Shown here: positions 9,068-18,540 of the stretch, in pieces
How the letters are laid out: every line of letters begins with the position of its first letter
Numbering within the stretch: the first letter of the stretch is position 1
Origin: Runella sp. CRIBMP
Lineage (GTDB): Bacteria > Bacteroidota > Bacteroidia > Cytophagales > Spirosomataceae
Direction: 5' to 3'
Assembly: GCF_009905605.1 (NCBI RefSeq)
Contig: NZ_JAAAKZ010000017.1
Coordinates: 1-64,000 of the forward strand
DNA length: 64,000 nt
Notes under the pieces: model-generated
Seen by the model: the letters and a program-made list of their open reading frames with translations, nothing else
The model's database searches: none
What the model was told of the DNA's origin: nothing
Position numbers and translations under genes: made by a program

Positions 9068-9098
9068 TTGGATTGCTGAAATTAATTTCAGACTTTTG
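9068..9098 (+). promoter_or_regulatory. promoter P2 of the ribosomal protein operon
   Basis: A TTG at 9068-9070, a 20-base spacer, and GACTTTTG at 9091-9098, the same layout as P1. The predicted start is near 9105, leaving a ~40-base leader before the rplC ATG at 9147. Confidence 0.65.
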
Positions 9099-9146
9099 CA
9101 GTCCGTTTTGTAAAATAAATTTTATAACCTGCTGTAAATCAAAAAG

Positions 9147-9767
9147 ATGTCTGGTTTAATAGGAAAAAAAATCGGGATGACTAGTGTGTACAGTGCGGAC
9201 GGGCAGGCTCTGGCATGTACGGTAATTGAAGCTGGTCCTTGTGTTGTTACGCAAGTCAAAACCGACGAAACTGATGGATACAAGGCTGTCCAGCTCGGTT
9301 TCGGAGAAAAGAAAGAAAAGCATACGACTCAACCGCTCGTGGGTCATTTTAAGAAGGCAGGTACTACGCCAAAGCGCAAATTGGTTGAATTTAAGGAGTT
9401 CGAAGAAGAACTTAACCTTGGTCAAGCATTGTCAGTAGCAGATGTATTTGGTGAAGGAGACTTCGTTGATGTGGTAGGTACTGCCAAAGGACGTGGTTTT
9501 CAAGGTGTAGTAAAACGTCACGGTTTCGCAGGGGTAGGCGGCCAAACACACGGTCAGCACAACCGCCAACGTCACCCGGGTTCAATTGGTGCATGTTCAT
9601 TCCCTTCTCGAGTATTCAAAGGGATTCGTATGGCAGGACGCATGGGGAATAACCGCGTTAAGGTTCAAAACCTTAAAGTGTTGAAAGTAATTCCTGAGCA
9701 GAATCTCGTTGTTATTAGTGGTTCGGTGCCAGGTGCGAAAAATTCGTTTGTAATCATCGAAAAGTAG
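9147..9767 (+). CDS. rplC: 50S ribosomal protein L3
   Basis: A 206-residue 23S rRNA-binding protein that starts 50S assembly near the peptidyl-transferase centre. It opens [14 protein letters not shown] and has the typical loop [20 protein letters not shown] near residues 131-150, which carries the glutamine that is methylated in many bacteria. It is the first gene of the cluster here; rpsJ, usually before it, is absent. Confidence 0.97.
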   Translation: MSGLIGKKIGMTSVYSADGQALACTVIEAGPCVVTQVKTDETDGYKAVQLGFGEKKEKHTTQPLVGHFKKAGTTPKRKLVEFKEFEEELNLGQALSVADVFGEGDFVDVVGTAKGRGFQGVVKRHGFAGVGGQTHGQHNRQRHPGSIGACSFPSRVFKGIRMAGRMGNNRVKVQNLKVLKVIPEQNLVVISGSVPGAKNSFVIIEK

Positions 9768-9798
9768 TTAAGGCGAACCGTTCAATCCGATCAAGACA

Positions 9799-10428
9799 AT
9801 GGAACTTTCAGTATTAGATATAAAAGGACAAGATACGGGCAAAAAAGTAGCCCTTGCCGAAACAGTATTCGGCATTGAGCCAAATCAGCACGTAGTGTAT
9901 TTAGACGTAAAGCAATATCTTGCTAACCAACGTCAGGGTACGCACAAATCAAAAGAGCGCGCAGAGGTTTCGTACTCTACAAGAAAAATTAAGCGTCAAA
10001 AAGGAACTGGAGGCGCCCGTGCAGGGTCAATCAAATCGCCTTTGTTCGTGGGTGGTGGTCGAGTATTTGGACCAAGACCTCGTGACTACAGCTTCAAACT
10101 TAATAAGAAAGTGAAAGTATTGGCGCGTAAGTCAGTTCTTTCGACAAAAGCGAAGGCAAATGGTATCTCAATTGTAGAAGATTTCACTTTTGAAGGTCCT
10201 AAAACCAAGCAGTATCTTTCTTTCTTGAGTGCTTTCTCTTTAACAAATAAGAAAACACTTCTTATTCTGCCCAACCACGACGATAACGTATTTTTGTCTG
10301 GCCGCAATATTCCAAAGGTAAACATCACTACGGTTGACTCTGTAAATACTTACGATCTCATCAATGCTGAAGTATTGTTGATTAGTGAGACTGCAGTGTC
10401 GAAGTTAGAAAATCTCTTGAACAAGTAA
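9799..10428 (+). CDS. rplD: 50S ribosomal protein L4
   Basis: A 209-residue protein with a long loop lining the peptide exit tunnel. The loop is visible as KIKRQKGTGGARAGS followed by GGGRVFGPRPRDYS (residues ~63-98). In E. coli L4 also represses the S10 operon; no comparable leader structure is obvious here. It ends 4 bases before rplW. Confidence 0.97.
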   Translation: MELSVLDIKGQDTGKKVALAETVFGIEPNQHVVYLDVKQYLANQRQGTHKSKERAEVSYSTRKIKRQKGTGGARAGSIKSPLFVGGGRVFGPRPRDYSFKLNKKVKVLARKSVLSTKAKANGISIVEDFTFEGPKTKQYLSFLSAFSLTNKKTLLILPNHDDNVFLSGRNIPKVNITTVDSVNTYDLINAEVLLISETAVSKLENLLNK

Positions 10429-10432
10429 GACA

Positions 10433-10723
10433 ATGAGTGTACTCAAGCGACCGATATTGACCGAAAAAGCTACTGCGCTCAGCAATTTGGGCAAGTATGT
10501 ATTTGAAGTGTCTAAAACTGCCAATAAAATTGAAATTGCAAACGCCATCGAAAAAGTGTATGGTGTTAAGGTAGCAAGTGTAGATACCATGCGTTCAATC
10601 GGCAGAAAAAAATCAAGAATGTCACGAGGTAAAGCAATTAGTGGTATTACTTCAACGTACAAGAAAGCCATCGTGACTCTAAAAGCAGGCGAAATAATTG
10701 ATATTTATTCAGATATCGCCTAA
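10433..10723 (+). CDS. rplW: 50S ribosomal protein L23
   Basis: A 96-residue protein at the tunnel exit that docks trigger factor and SRP. It opens MSVLKRPILTEKATAL, with the AIEKVYGVKVASVDTM core. The length is normal. ATG follows rplD after 4 bases. Confidence 0.96.
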   Translation: MSVLKRPILTEKATALSNLGKYVFEVSKTANKIEIANAIEKVYGVKVASVDTMRSIGRKKSRMSRGKAISGITSTYKKAIVTLKAGEIIDIYSDIA

Positions 10724-10759
10724 ATAAATCGTTGAAGTAGCAAATAACTGAAAAAAACA

Positions 10760-11584
10760 ATGGCAGTCATTAAGCTAAAACCAACAACTCCCGGTCAGCG
10801 CTTTCGTACGGCTCCGTCGTTTGATGAAATCACAACCGACAAGCCTGAGAAAAGCTTGTTGGCCCCTATTAAAAAGACAGGTGGACGTAACAACCAAGGT
10901 CGTCGTACAGCTCGTTATATTGGTGGTGGTCACAAGCGCATGTACCGTATTATCGACTTCAAACGTGACAAGTTTGATGTTGAAGCAACAGTAGTATCAG
11001 TCGAATACGATCCTAACCGTTCTTCTCGTATTGCATTGGTTGAATACCAAGATGGAGAAAAACGTTATATCCTTGCCCCGCAGGGTATTAAAGTAGGACA
11101 AACTGTTGTGTCAGGAACTAGTGTAGCACCTGAAGTAGGTAACGCACTTCCTTTAAGTTCAATGCCGATTGGTACAATTGTTCACAATGTAGAATTACAT
11201 CCTGGTAAAGGAGGACAATTGGTACGCAGCGCTGGTACTTATGCCCAATTAGTAGCTCGTGATGGTAAATATGCAGTATTGCGTATGCCATCAAGCGAAA
11301 TGCGCATGATACTTTCAACGTGTATTGCTACGGTAGGTTCAGTATCTAACGCTGACCACATGAACGTAAGCCTCGGAAAAGCAGGCCGTAAGCGTTGGTT
11401 GGGTATTCGTCCACGAGTTCGTGGGGTTGCGATGAACCCAGTCGATCACCCTATGGGTGGTGGTGAAGGTCGTGCATCAGGAGGTCACCCTCGTTCTCGT
11501 ACGGGCTTATACGCTAAAGGTAAAAAGACACGTACTCCGAAAAAGTATTCAAACCGTTTGATTATTAGCAAACGTAAAAAATAA
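10760..11584 (+). CDS. rplB: 50S ribosomal protein L2
   Basis: A 274-residue protein needed for subunit association and peptidyl transfer. The N-terminal OB region holds [19 protein letters not shown] (~43-61). The C-terminal KOW-like part contains [19 protein letters not shown], with the conserved histidine of the active-site neighbourhood (~220-238), and a basic tail. Full length. Confidence 0.97.
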   Translation: MAVIKLKPTTPGQRFRTAPSFDEITTDKPEKSLLAPIKKTGGRNNQGRRTARYIGGGHKRMYRIIDFKRDKFDVEATVVSVEYDPNRSSRIALVEYQDGEKRYILAPQGIKVGQTVVSGTSVAPEVGNALPLSSMPIGTIVHNVELHPGKGGQLVRSAGTYAQLVARDGKYAVLRMPSSEMRMILSTCIATVGSVSNADHMNVSLGKAGRKRWLGIRPRVRGVAMNPVDHPMGGGEGRASGGHPRSRTGLYAKGKKTRTPKKYSNRLIISKRKK

Positions 11585-11594
11585 TCGAAGATAA

Positions 11595-11873
11595 ATGGGA
11601 CGTTCGATAAAAAAAGGACCGTACATTGATTTCCGCCTTCAGACCAAAATTGATGTAATGAATGGTGCCGGCAAGAAATCAGTTATCAAGACTTGGTCAA
11701 GACGCAGTACAATCTCCCCAGATTTTATTGGTCATACTTTTGCAGTACACAATGGAAATAAGTTCATCCCTGTGTACGTAACCGAAAACATGGTCGGGCA
11801 CAAATTGGGTGAGTTTTCCCCAACACGTAATTTCCGGGGGCACATTGCCAAAAAAGATAAAGGCAAAAGATAG
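11595..11873 (+). CDS. rpsS: 30S ribosomal protein S19
   Basis: A 92-residue protein of the 30S head that contacts S13 and the A-site finger. Signatures are [13 protein letters not shown] at the N-terminus and [17 protein letters not shown] near the C-terminus. Followed by a 77-base gap carrying a heptad-periodic inverted repeat before rplV. Confidence 0.97.
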   Translation: MGRSIKKGPYIDFRLQTKIDVMNGAGKKSVIKTWSRRSTISPDFIGHTFAVHNGNKFIPVYVTENMVGHKLGEFSPTRNFRGHIAKKDKGKR

Positions 11874-11874
11874 A

Positions 11875-11937
11875 ATAGTCAATAGTTGTTCAGTCAATAG
11901 CCATTTGACCTAATGACTGACACTAACCACTAACGAC
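11875..11937 (+). repeat. heptad-periodic inverted repeat before rplV
   Basis: TCAGTCAATAG (11890-11900) pairs with CTAATGACTGA (11910-11920), 10 of 11, across a 9-base loop. The right arm continues in a 7-base phase: CTAATGA, CTGACAC, TAACCAC, TAACGAC. The element fills the rpsS-rplV gap. Similar 7-base phasing precedes rpmJ, rpsK and the PiT gene. Confidence 0.5.
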
Positions 11938-11950
11938 GCACAACAAGAAA

Positions 11951-12316
11951 ATGGAAGCAAGAGCTATATTAAGAAACGTACCCACTTCACCTCGTAAAAT
12001 GCGGCTTGTAGCTGATATGATTAGAGGGCAGAAAGTGAGCCGTGCGCTGGCAATTTTGCAATATCAACCGCAGGGTGCCGCTCCAGTTTTGAAAAAAGTA
12101 TTGATGTCGGCTGTTGCCAACTGGCAGCAACGAAACGAAGATGCTAAACTCGAAGATGCTGAATTGTACGTAAAAACAATTTTTGTTGATTGTGGCGCAA
12201 TGTTGAAGCGTCTGCGTCCAGCACCTCAGGGTCGTGCTTACCGTGTTCGTAAACGCTCTAACCACATCACAATTGTGGTAGATGATGCAGCAGAAGTAAT
12301 CCAACAAGAAGCCTAA
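11951..12316 (+). CDS. rplV: 50S ribosomal protein L22
   Basis: A 121-residue protein whose beta-hairpin lines the exit tunnel beside L4 and affects macrolide sensitivity. It shows [16 protein letters not shown] near the start and [20 protein letters not shown] at the hairpin (~90-109). Length is normal. Confidence 0.96.
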   Translation: MEARAILRNVPTSPRKMRLVADMIRGQKVSRALAILQYQPQGAAPVLKKVLMSAVANWQQRNEDAKLEDAELYVKTIFVDCGAMLKRLRPAPQGRAYRVRKRSNHITIVVDDAAEVIQQEA

Positions 12317-12330
12317 AATTTCAATAACGA

Positions 12331-13185
12331 ATGGGACAGAAAGTTAATCCTATAGGTCTGCGACTCGGTATCGTCCGTGGTTGGGATTCAAGCTGGTACG
12401 GAGGACGTGAGTTTGCCGACAAGCTGATTGAAGACGAGCAGATCCGCAAATATATTTCCGCTCGTATTCCTAAAGGTGCTATCTCCAAAGTAGTCATTGA
12501 ACGTACTTTGAAGCGTATCACCCTTACAATTCACACGGCTCGTCCAGGAATTGTAATCGGTAAAGGCGGAAATGAGGTCGACAAGATTAAGGAAGAGTTA
12601 AAGAAGATTACGGGTAAAGATATCCAAATCAACATCTACGAAATTAAGCGTCCTGAAATCGATGCTAAATTGGTGGGAGAGTCTATAGCTCAACAATTAG
12701 AAAATCGTATCTCATATCGTCGTGCAATGAAGCAAGCGATATCGTCTGCGATGCGTGTAGGTGCTCAAGGAATCAAAGTTCGTGTATCTGGTCGTCTGGG
12801 TGGTGCTGAAATGGCCCGTACAGAAGAATATAAAGAAGGACGCGTGCCTCTGCATACACTCCGTGCAGATATTGATTATGCAATTTCAGAAGCGCTTACC
12901 GTATATGGAAAAATCGGTATCAAGGTATGGGTTTTCAAAGGTGAAATCTTCGGAAAGCGTGATTTATCTCCAATAAGTGGTGGTGCTGCTTCGGCAGAAC
13001 GTGCTGGTGGTAATGATCGTGGAGGAGACCGTGGAGATCGTCGCCGAGGTGGTGATGGAGACCGTCGCCGAGGTGGTGGCGGAGATCGTGACGGAGGTGG
13101 AGACCGCCGCGGAGCCGGAAACGGTCCTGGTGCTGGAAACGGCCCTGGTAAAGGCCGCAACAATAACCGTAATAAGAAAAAGTAA
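12331..13185 (+). CDS. rpsC: 30S ribosomal protein S3 with Gly/Arg/Asp-rich tail
   Basis: Binds mRNA at the entry tunnel; helicase-like site of the 30S. Residues 1-~215 are a normal S3: [22 protein letters not shown]-domain motif [19 protein letters not shown] and [15 protein letters not shown]. Residues 221-284 (12991-13182) are a low-complexity tail of RGG/GDR repeats with alternating R and D, ending in basic N/K. Typical S3 is ~210-250 residues, so the tail is an addition. Disordered RGG-like tails often bind RNA; its role here is unknown. Confidence 0.95.
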   Translation: MGQKVNPIGLRLGIVRGWDSSWYGGREFADKLIEDEQIRKYISARIPKGAISKVVIERTLKRITLTIHTARPGIVIGKGGNEVDKIKEELKKITGKDIQINIYEIKRPEIDAKLVGESIAQQLENRISYRRAMKQAISSAMRVGAQGIKVRVSGRLGGAEMARTEEYKEGRVPLHTLRADIDYAISEALTVYGKIGIKVWVFKGEIFGKRDLSPISGGAASAERAGGNDRGGDRGDRRRGGDGDRRRGGGGDRDGGGDRRGAGNGPGAGNGPGKGRNNNRNKKK

Positions 13186-13233
13186 TTATCGAAAGCAACG
13201 GGTCTTTATTGACTCCGAAAATACTGCTGAACC

Positions 13234-13668
13234 ATGTTACAACCGAAAAGAACCAAGTTCCGCAAACAACAGAAAAGTAAAGGGTCTGAAAAAGGGATGG
13301 CCACTCGTGGCCACCAGATCGCTTTCGGTACGTTTGCCATCAAAACGCTTGAACCAGGCTGGATTACAGCCAGACAGATTGAAGCGGCTCGTATTTCTGT
13401 AACGCGTGCTATGAAGCGTGAAGGTCAGGTTTGGATTCGAATTTTTCCTGACAAACCTATTACCAAAAAACCCCTAGAAGTTCGTATGGGTAAAGGTAAA
13501 GGTGCTCCCGAATATTGGGTAGCTCCCGTTAAGGCAGGAACGATTCTATTTGAAGCTACAGGAGTATCACTCGAACTCGCAAGTGAAGCACTTCGGTTAG
13601 CCGCTCAAAAGTTACCTGTTAAGACTAAATTCGTAGTTCGTCGCGATCATCAAGAAGAAGCAGAATAA
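13234..13668 (+). CDS. rplP: 50S ribosomal protein L16
   Basis: A 144-residue protein by the A- and P-site tRNA elbows. It opens [20 protein letters not shown] and has [20 protein letters not shown] and [16 protein letters not shown], including the arginine-containing loop region hydroxylated in some bacteria. Normal length. Confidence 0.97.
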   Translation: MLQPKRTKFRKQQKSKGSEKGMATRGHQIAFGTFAIKTLEPGWITARQIEAARISVTRAMKREGQVWIRIFPDKPITKKPLEVRMGKGKGAPEYWVAPVKAGTILFEATGVSLELASEALRLAAQKLPVKTKFVVRRDHQEEAE

Positions 13669-13679
13669 GCATTAGTCAA

Positions 13680-13880
13680 ATGAAAAATAGTGAAATCAAA
13701 GCGCTGACGGTAGAGCAATTGAAGCAAACCCTTGTTGAGGAGCAGGATCGTCTACTCAAGTTGAAGTTTGCTCACGCCGTATCTCCGATTGAAAATCCGA
13801 TGCGTATTCGTAATACGCGCCGTCTGATTGCAAGGTTGATGACGGAGTTGTCGGCTAAGGATAAAGCCGCAAGCGCGTAA
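13680..13880 (+). CDS. rpmC: 50S ribosomal protein L29
   Basis: A 66-residue two-helix protein at the tunnel exit, with VEQLKQTLVEEQDRLLKLKF and NPMRIRNTRRLIARLMTEL. It sits in the standard place between rplP and rpsQ. Confidence 0.95.
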   Translation: MKNSEIKALTVEQLKQTLVEEQDRLLKLKFAHAVSPIENPMRIRNTRRLIARLMTELSAKDKAASA

Positions 13881-13919
13881 TAATGGTCAGGAGACCCCAA
13901 TTGCAAAATAACCGACACA

Positions 13920-14204
13920 ATGGAGGCAGCAGCACAAACAACTACAACTGTAGAAAGAAATTTACGCAAAGTCAGAGTTGGCCGCGTGGTAAGCAGCAAG
14001 ATGGAAAAATCTTGTGTTGTCGCGGTAGAGCGTAAAGTTAAGCACCCAAAATACGGTAAGTTTATGAAAAAAACTACCAAACTGATGGTGCATGACGAAA
14101 ACAATGAGTGTGGAGTAGGAGATACCATTCGCGTAATGGAAACCCGCCCGCTCAGTAAGAACAAGCGTTGGAGATTAGTCGAAATCATTGAAAAAGCGAA
14201 ATAA
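13920..14204 (+). CDS. rpsQ: 30S ribosomal protein S17
   Basis: A 94-residue OB-fold early 16S rRNA binder. It shows [33 protein letters not shown] and [21 protein letters not shown] Thr-rich 12-residue N-terminal leader precedes the core. Two bases separate its stop from the rplN start. Confidence 0.96.
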   Translation: MEAAAQTTTTVERNLRKVRVGRVVSSKMEKSCVVAVERKVKHPKYGKFMKKTTKLMVHDENNECGVGDTIRVMETRPLSKNKRWRLVEIIEKAK

Positions 14205-14206
14205 CA

Positions 14207-14575
14207 ATGGTACAGCAAGAATCAAGACTGTCTGTGGCCGATAACAGTGGCGCAAAAGAAGTACTAGTTATCCGTGTATTAGGCGGAACTGGGAAACGAT
14301 ACGCCTCAATCGGAGACAAAGTAGTAGTGACAGTTAAGCAGGCAATTCCTTCAGGTAACGTAAAGAAAGGTACAGTTTCAAAAGCTGTAGTTGTTCGTAC
14401 CAAAAAAGAAATCCGTCGCAAAGACGGCTCTTATATTCGATTTGAAGACAATGCCGTCGTATTACTCAACAACCAAGATGAACCTCGCGGTACTCGTATC
14501 TTCGGTCCTGTTGCTCGTGAATTGCGCGAGAAAAATTTTATGAAAATTGTTTCATTGGCACCTGAAGTATTGTAG
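14207..14575 (+). CDS. rplN: 50S ribosomal protein L14
   Basis: A 122-residue protein at the subunit interface that contacts 16S helix 14 and is the docking site of the silencing factor RsfS. It opens [19 protein letters not shown] and has [19 protein letters not shown] near the end. Normal length. Confidence 0.97.
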   Translation: MVQQESRLSVADNSGAKEVLVIRVLGGTGKRYASIGDKVVVTVKQAIPSGNVKKGTVSKAVVVRTKKEIRRKDGSYIRFEDNAVVLLNNQDEPRGTRIFGPVARELREKNFMKIVSLAPEVL

Positions 14576-14580
14576 AAGCA

Positions 14581-14934
14581 ATGGAAAGAAAATACAACAA
14601 ACAACCCAAATTACACATTCGTACCGGTGACACGGTGAAGGTAATTGCTGGTAACTCTAAAGGCCAGTCGGGTAAAGTCACCAAAGTATTGGTAGAGAAG
14701 CAACGCGCTATCGTGGAAGGGGTCAATTTGATCACGAAACACATAAAGCCAACAGCCGCCAATCCGCAAGGTGAACTGAAGAAAACAGAAGGTTCAATTC
14801 ATATCAGTAATCTGATGCTTGTTGATCCTGCGACTGGACAACCTACTCGTATCGGCCGTAGAGCCAATGAAGAAGGTAAGTTGCAACGTTACTCGAAAGA
14901 ATCAGGGAAGTTTATTGCTGATCCTTCAAAGTAA
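14581..14934 (+). CDS. rplX: 50S ribosomal protein L24
   Basis: A 117-residue KOW-domain protein that nucleates 50S assembly: HIRTGDTVKVIAGNSKGQSG, then VNLITKHIKPTAANPQGE. The C-terminal ~15 residues form a lysine/serine tail slightly longer than in E. coli. Confidence 0.96.
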   Translation: MERKYNKQPKLHIRTGDTVKVIAGNSKGQSGKVTKVLVEKQRAIVEGVNLITKHIKPTAANPQGELKKTEGSIHISNLMLVDPATGQPTRIGRRANEEGKLQRYSKESGKFIADPSK

Positions 14935-14984
14935 GTAGTTTGATGAATGGGTAAAACCATCCATTAAAAACTCTAATAAATAAC

Positions 14985-15003
14985 TGTGGGTCGGAAATCC
15001 ACA
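14985..15003 (+). other. small hairpin before rplE
   Basis: TGTGG/CCACA closing a 9-base loop, followed by nine As, in the 83-base rplX-rplE gap. It lies 14 bases before the rplE ATG and may affect translation or processing; no family is recognised. Confidence 0.3.
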
Positions 15004-15017
15004 AAAAAAAATCAAAA

Positions 15018-15572
15018 ATGGCAACTCCGAGATTAAAAGAAAAATACACAAAGGACGTCGTTAAGCATTTGCAAGACAAGTTCCAGTATAAATCGGTAAT
15101 GCAAGTACCTCGTTTGTCGAAAATTGTTATCAACAAAGGAATTGGTGCAGCGGTAGCTGATAAGAAGTTAATTGATCAGGGGCTTGAAGAGATTACTATT
15201 ATTGCTGGTCAAAAAGCAGTACCTACTATCTCTAAGAAAGCGATTTCAAACTTTAAGTTGCGTGAAAAAATGCCAATCGGCGTTAAAGTTACTCTACGCG
15301 GCGACCGCATGTTTGAATTCTTAGACCGGTTGACTTCTATTGCTCTACCTCGTGTACGTGATTTTCAAGGTATCAGCGACAAAGGTTTTGATGGACGTGG
15401 TAACTATACATTTGGCGTAAAAGAGCAAATTATCTTCCCTGAGATTCAGTTTGATAAAATCAACAAAATCTCTGGTATGGATATCACGTTCGTAACTACT
15501 GCCAATACTGACGAAGAAAGCTACGAATTGCTTAAATCGCTTGGTATGCCCTTTACTAAAGGTAAGAAATAA
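15018..15572 (+). CDS. rplE: 50S ribosomal protein L5
   Basis: A 184-residue protein that binds 5S rRNA in the central protuberance. It has [14 protein letters not shown] and [19 protein letters not shown], then [20 protein letters not shown] and the EIQFDKI motif near 140. Normal length. Confidence 0.97.
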   Translation: MATPRLKEKYTKDVVKHLQDKFQYKSVMQVPRLSKIVINKGIGAAVADKKLIDQGLEEITIIAGQKAVPTISKKAISNFKLREKMPIGVKVTLRGDRMFEFLDRLTSIALPRVRDFQGISDKGFDGRGNYTFGVKEQIIFPEIQFDKINKISGMDITFVTTANTDEESYELLKSLGMPFTKGKK

Positions 15573-15599
15573 GAATCCCTTTTTCAACGAAATAAGGAA

Positions 15600-15869
15600 A
15601 TGGCTAAAGAATCCGTAAAAGCAAGAGAATTGAAAAAACAAAAGCTGGTTGCTAAATATGCCTCCAAAAGAGCTGCATTGAAAGAAGCTGGCGATTGGGA
15701 AGGTTTAGACAAGCTGCCACGTAGTTCATCAGCAGTTCGTTTGCACAACCGTTGCCGTTTAACCGGACGTCCCCGTGGATACATGCGTAAGTTTGGTATT
15801 TGTCGGGTGGTATTCCGCGAAATGGCTTCGGCAGGAAAAATCCCTGGTGTTACCAAAGCCAGCTGGTAA
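15600..15869 (+). CDS. rpsN: 30S ribosomal protein S14, zinc-free form
   Basis: An 89-residue S14 needed for late head assembly. The C-terminal core [20 protein letters not shown] has single cysteines in place of the CxxC...CxxC ribbon, and the protein is longer than the ~61-residue zinc form. It is therefore the zinc-independent (C-) paralog. A promoter-like site follows before rpsH. Confidence 0.95.
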   Translation: MAKESVKARELKKQKLVAKYASKRAALKEAGDWEGLDKLPRSSSAVRLHNRCRLTGRPRGYMRKFGICRVVFREMASAGKIPGVTKASW

Positions 15870-15875
15870 ATCTCT

Positions 15876-15906
15876 TTTGTTTTTTAAAATCAATTCCGTA
15901 ACTTTG
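15876..15906 (+). promoter_or_regulatory. internal promoter before rpsH
   Basis: TTTG at 15876-15879, a 19-base spacer and TAACTTTG at 15899-15906: a full match to the Bacteroidota TTTG/TAnnTTTG consensus. It lies inside the supercluster. A small hairpin (GCCCTT...AAGGGC, about 15908-15925) begins the resulting leader. Confidence 0.7.
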
Positions 15907-15946
15907 CAGCCCTTTTACGGAAGGGCCGCAACAAATCAGTAGAGAA

Positions 15947-16345
15947 ATGTTAACCGATCCCATAGCAGATTATCTGACGAGAATCAGAAACGCCATAAAG
16001 GCGAAGCACCGGGTTGTGGAGATACCTGCTTCTAATATCAAGAAGGAGATCACCAAGGTACTCTACGATAAAGGCTTTATCCAAAACTACAAGTTTGAAG
16101 ATAATGGCCCGCAGGGTATTATTAAGATTGCTTTAAAGTACAACCCAGTAACAAAGCAATCAGCAATTGTTGACTTGCAACGTGTAAGCAAGCCAGGTTT
16201 GCGTAAATATTCGGGAGCTACCGATATTCCACGCATTCTTAATGGTCTTGGAGTAGCGATTGTATCTACCTCTAAGGGGGTAATGACCGACAAAGAAGCG
16301 CGCGTGCTCAACGTGGGCGGAGAAGTATTGTGTTACGTTTACTGA
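15947..16345 (+). CDS. rpsH: 30S ribosomal protein S8
   Basis: A 132-residue central-domain protein; in E. coli it represses the spc operon. It opens [20 protein letters not shown] and ends in [20 protein letters not shown]. An exact consensus promoter in the preceding 77-base gap suggests a separate transcript can start here. Confidence 0.97.
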   Translation: MLTDPIADYLTRIRNAIKAKHRVVEIPASNIKKEITKVLYDKGFIQNYKFEDNGPQGIIKIALKYNPVTKQSAIVDLQRVSKPGLRKYSGATDIPRILNGLGVAIVSTSKGVMTDKEARVLNVGGEVLCYVY

Positions 16346-16364
16346 TAAAATTCACAGAAAGAAC

Positions 16365-16922
16365 ATGTCACGTATAGGAAAAAAGCCGATTACGCTACCA
16401 GCAAACGTCACAGTAAGTGTATCTGACGATAACGTTGTGACTGTGAAAGGTCCCAAAGGAACGTTAGCCCGTACTATTGACCGCGACATTAAGGTAGAAG
16501 TAGAAGGAAGCGAATTGACAGTCGTACGTCCGACTGAACAAAAGCGTCATAAAGCATTGCACGGTCTCTACCGTTCTCTCATCAGTAACATGGTGACGGG
16601 AGTGCATGAAGGCTACAAAGCTGAGCTGGAAATTGTTGGGGTAGGTTATAAGGCGTCCGTGAATAATAATATTCTTGAGATGAGCCTTGGCTATTCACAT
16701 GGTATTTATTTTGCAGTTCCTTCAGAAGTGAAGGTAACGGCAACAATGGAAAAAGGACAGAATCCAAAAGTTTTTTTAGAGTGTATCGACAAAGAACTTT
16801 TAGGCCAAATTGCCGCTAAAATCCGCTCGTTCCGTAAAGTAGAACCTTACAAAGGTAAGGGTATCCGCTTCATCGGAGAACAAATCAGACGTAAAGCTGG
16901 TAAAGCAGCAGCTAAGAAGTAA
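16365..16922 (+). CDS. rplF: 50S ribosomal protein L6
   Basis: A 185-residue two-domain protein near the factor-binding site. It opens MSRIGKKPITLP and has a C-terminal EPYKGKGIRFIGEQIRRKAG motif. Normal length. Confidence 0.97.
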   Translation: MSRIGKKPITLPANVTVSVSDDNVVTVKGPKGTLARTIDRDIKVEVEGSELTVVRPTEQKRHKALHGLYRSLISNMVTGVHEGYKAELEIVGVGYKASVNNNILEMSLGYSHGIYFAVPSEVKVTATMEKGQNPKVFLECIDKELLGQIAAKIRSFRKVEPYKGKGIRFIGEQIRRKAGKAAAKK

Positions 16923-16949
16923 TCAGTAATCTGAAAATTGTAATCAATC

Positions 16950-17306
16950 ATGGCTTTAGCAAGAAGCGACAGAAGACAGCGCATCAAGTACCGGATTCGG
17001 AAGAAAGTAGCTGGAACAACAGAAAAGCCTCGCCTTTCAGTATTTCGTTCAAATGCGCGCATTTATGCGCAGGTAATTGATGATACAAAAGGAGTAACTT
17101 TAGTCTCTGCTTCATCTATTGAGCTTGATACCACTAATAAAGCGAGTGTCAATGCAGAAGATGCGAAAAAAGTAGGCATTAAACTGGCTGAGAAAGCAAT
17201 TGCAGCTGGCGTTAGTTCAGTTGTATTTGATCGCAACGGTTATTTATATCACGGCAAAGTAAAAGCACTGGCAGACGGCGCCCGCGAAGGGGGTCTCAAA
17301 TTCTAA
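16950..17306 (+). CDS. rplR: 50S ribosomal protein L18
   Basis: A 118-residue protein that binds 5S rRNA with L5. It shows [20 protein letters not shown] and the C-terminal [20 protein letters not shown]. Normal length. Confidence 0.97.
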   Translation: MALARSDRRQRIKYRIRKKVAGTTEKPRLSVFRSNARIYAQVIDDTKGVTLVSASSIELDTTNKASVNAEDAKKVGIKLAEKAIAAGVSSVVFDRNGYLYHGKVKALADGAREGGLKF

Positions 17307-17312
17307 TAAGAT

Positions 17313-17828
17313 ATGTCAAACAGTATCAAACCTGTGAAATACAACGAGGCAGACCTGAAAGAAAAGGTTGTGGCTATCAACCGCGTTGCCAAAGTAGTAA
17401 AAGGTGGTCGTCGTTTTAGTTTCTCAGCAATTGTGGTCGTAGGTGACGGCAAAGGTGTAGTAGGTTACGGTTTAGGTAAAGCTAACGAAGTAACTGATGC
17501 TATTGCAAAAGGAATCGAGGACGCCAAGAAAAACCTTGTACAAGTTCCTCTCTTGAAAGGAACAGTCCCTCATGAAATGCACGGTAAATTTAGTGGAGGT
17601 CTGGTTTTTGTTAAGCCAGCCGCCCCTGGAACGGGTGTTATTGCAGGAGGTGCTATGCGTGCTGTTTTAGAAGCCGCTGGTATACACGACGTGTTAGCAA
17701 AATCTAAAGGATCATCAAATCCTCACAACGTAGTGAAGGCAACGATTGATGCACTCCTTAAGATGAGAGCTCCCCACCAAGTTGCATTCCAACGCGGAGT
17801 AAAGTTGGCCAAAGTATTTAATGGATAA
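17313..17828 (+). CDS. rpsE: 30S ribosomal protein S5
   Basis: A 171-residue decoding-fidelity protein. Its double-stranded RNA-binding-like N-domain has [20 protein letters not shown], and the C-domain has [19 protein letters not shown] and [16 protein letters not shown]. Normal length. Confidence 0.97.
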   Translation: MSNSIKPVKYNEADLKEKVVAINRVAKVVKGGRRFSFSAIVVVGDGKGVVGYGLGKANEVTDAIAKGIEDAKKNLVQVPLLKGTVPHEMHGKFSGGLVFVKPAAPGTGVIAGGAMRAVLEAAGIHDVLAKSKGSSNPHNVVKATIDALLKMRAPHQVAFQRGVKLAKVFNG

Positions 17829-17840
17829 TCTTTTGGGAAA

Positions 17841-18020
17841 ATGGCAAAGGTAAGAGTAACACAAGTTAGAAGTAAGATTGGTAGGCCCGAAGATCAAAAG
17901 CGCACCTTAGCTGCTTTGGGATTAGGTAAAATCAGTCGCAGTATAGAGATTGAAATCAATCCTGCCATTTCTGGTATGATTCAGAAAGTAAATCATTTGG
18001 TGAAAGTCGAAGAGATCTAA
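17841..18020 (+). CDS. rpmD: 50S ribosomal protein L30
   Basis: A 59-residue gene in the standard rpsE-rpmD-rplO order. It reads MAKVRVTQVRSKIGRPEDQK, then TLAALGLGKISRSIEIE, a typical L30 with the GRP(E/K)xQ-TLxALGL signature. It starts 12 bases after the rpsE stop and ends 7 before rplO. Confidence 0.95.
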   Translation: MAKVRVTQVRSKIGRPEDQKRTLAALGLGKISRSIEIEINPAISGMIQKVNHLVKVEEI

Positions 18021-18027
18021 TTGGCAT

Positions 18028-18480
18028 ATGACAATGAATCTTAGCTCATTAAAACCAGCCTCAGGCTCGGTAAAAACAAAAAAACGCCTAGGTAGAGGGC
18101 ATGGCTCTGGAATGGGCGGTACATCTACGCGTGGACACAAAGGTGCTCAATCACGTTCAGGCTACAGCCAAAAAAGTCACTTCGAAGGAGGGCAAATGCC
18201 GCTCCAAAGACGTGTTCCAAAATTTGGTTTCAAAAACGTTAATCGCGTAGAGTACAAAGCACTCAACTTAGATTCCATTCAGGCATTGGTTGAAAAAACA
18301 AATGCTACTGTAATTGACATTGAAGTGTTGTACAACAACGGTTTAGTTTCAAAAACTGACTTAGTAAAGATTCTTAGCCGTGGCGAATTAAAAGTTGCCG
18401 TAGAATTGAAAGCTCATGCTTTTTCAAAAGCAGCAGCAGAGGCTATCGAAAAAGCAGGCGGTAAAGCCGTTACTTTGTAA
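18028..18480 (+). CDS. rplO: 50S ribosomal protein L15
   Basis: A 150-residue late-assembly protein. The N-terminal extended arm is KKRLGRGHGSGMGGTSTRGH followed by GAQSRSG, with GGQMPLQRRVPKFGFKN after it. The C-terminal domain is KGxxL-like. Normal length. Confidence 0.97.
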   Translation: MTMNLSSLKPASGSVKTKKRLGRGHGSGMGGTSTRGHKGAQSRSGYSQKSHFEGGQMPLQRRVPKFGFKNVNRVEYKALNLDSIQALVEKTNATVIDIEVLYNNGLVSKTDLVKILSRGELKVAVELKAHAFSKAAAEAIEKAGGKAVTL

Positions 18481-18540
18481 TCTTACCAAAGATTTTTTGT
18501 AACTTTACCTGATTTTTTCACGGGTAAATCTAACAAACGC

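Noticed and set aside
12876-13163. Pro/Arg/Ser-rich minus-strand frame opposite the S3 tail, and a plus-strand frame at 12977-13402
   Set aside because: Both are by-products of the low-complexity repeat that encodes the S3 tail; no start signals.
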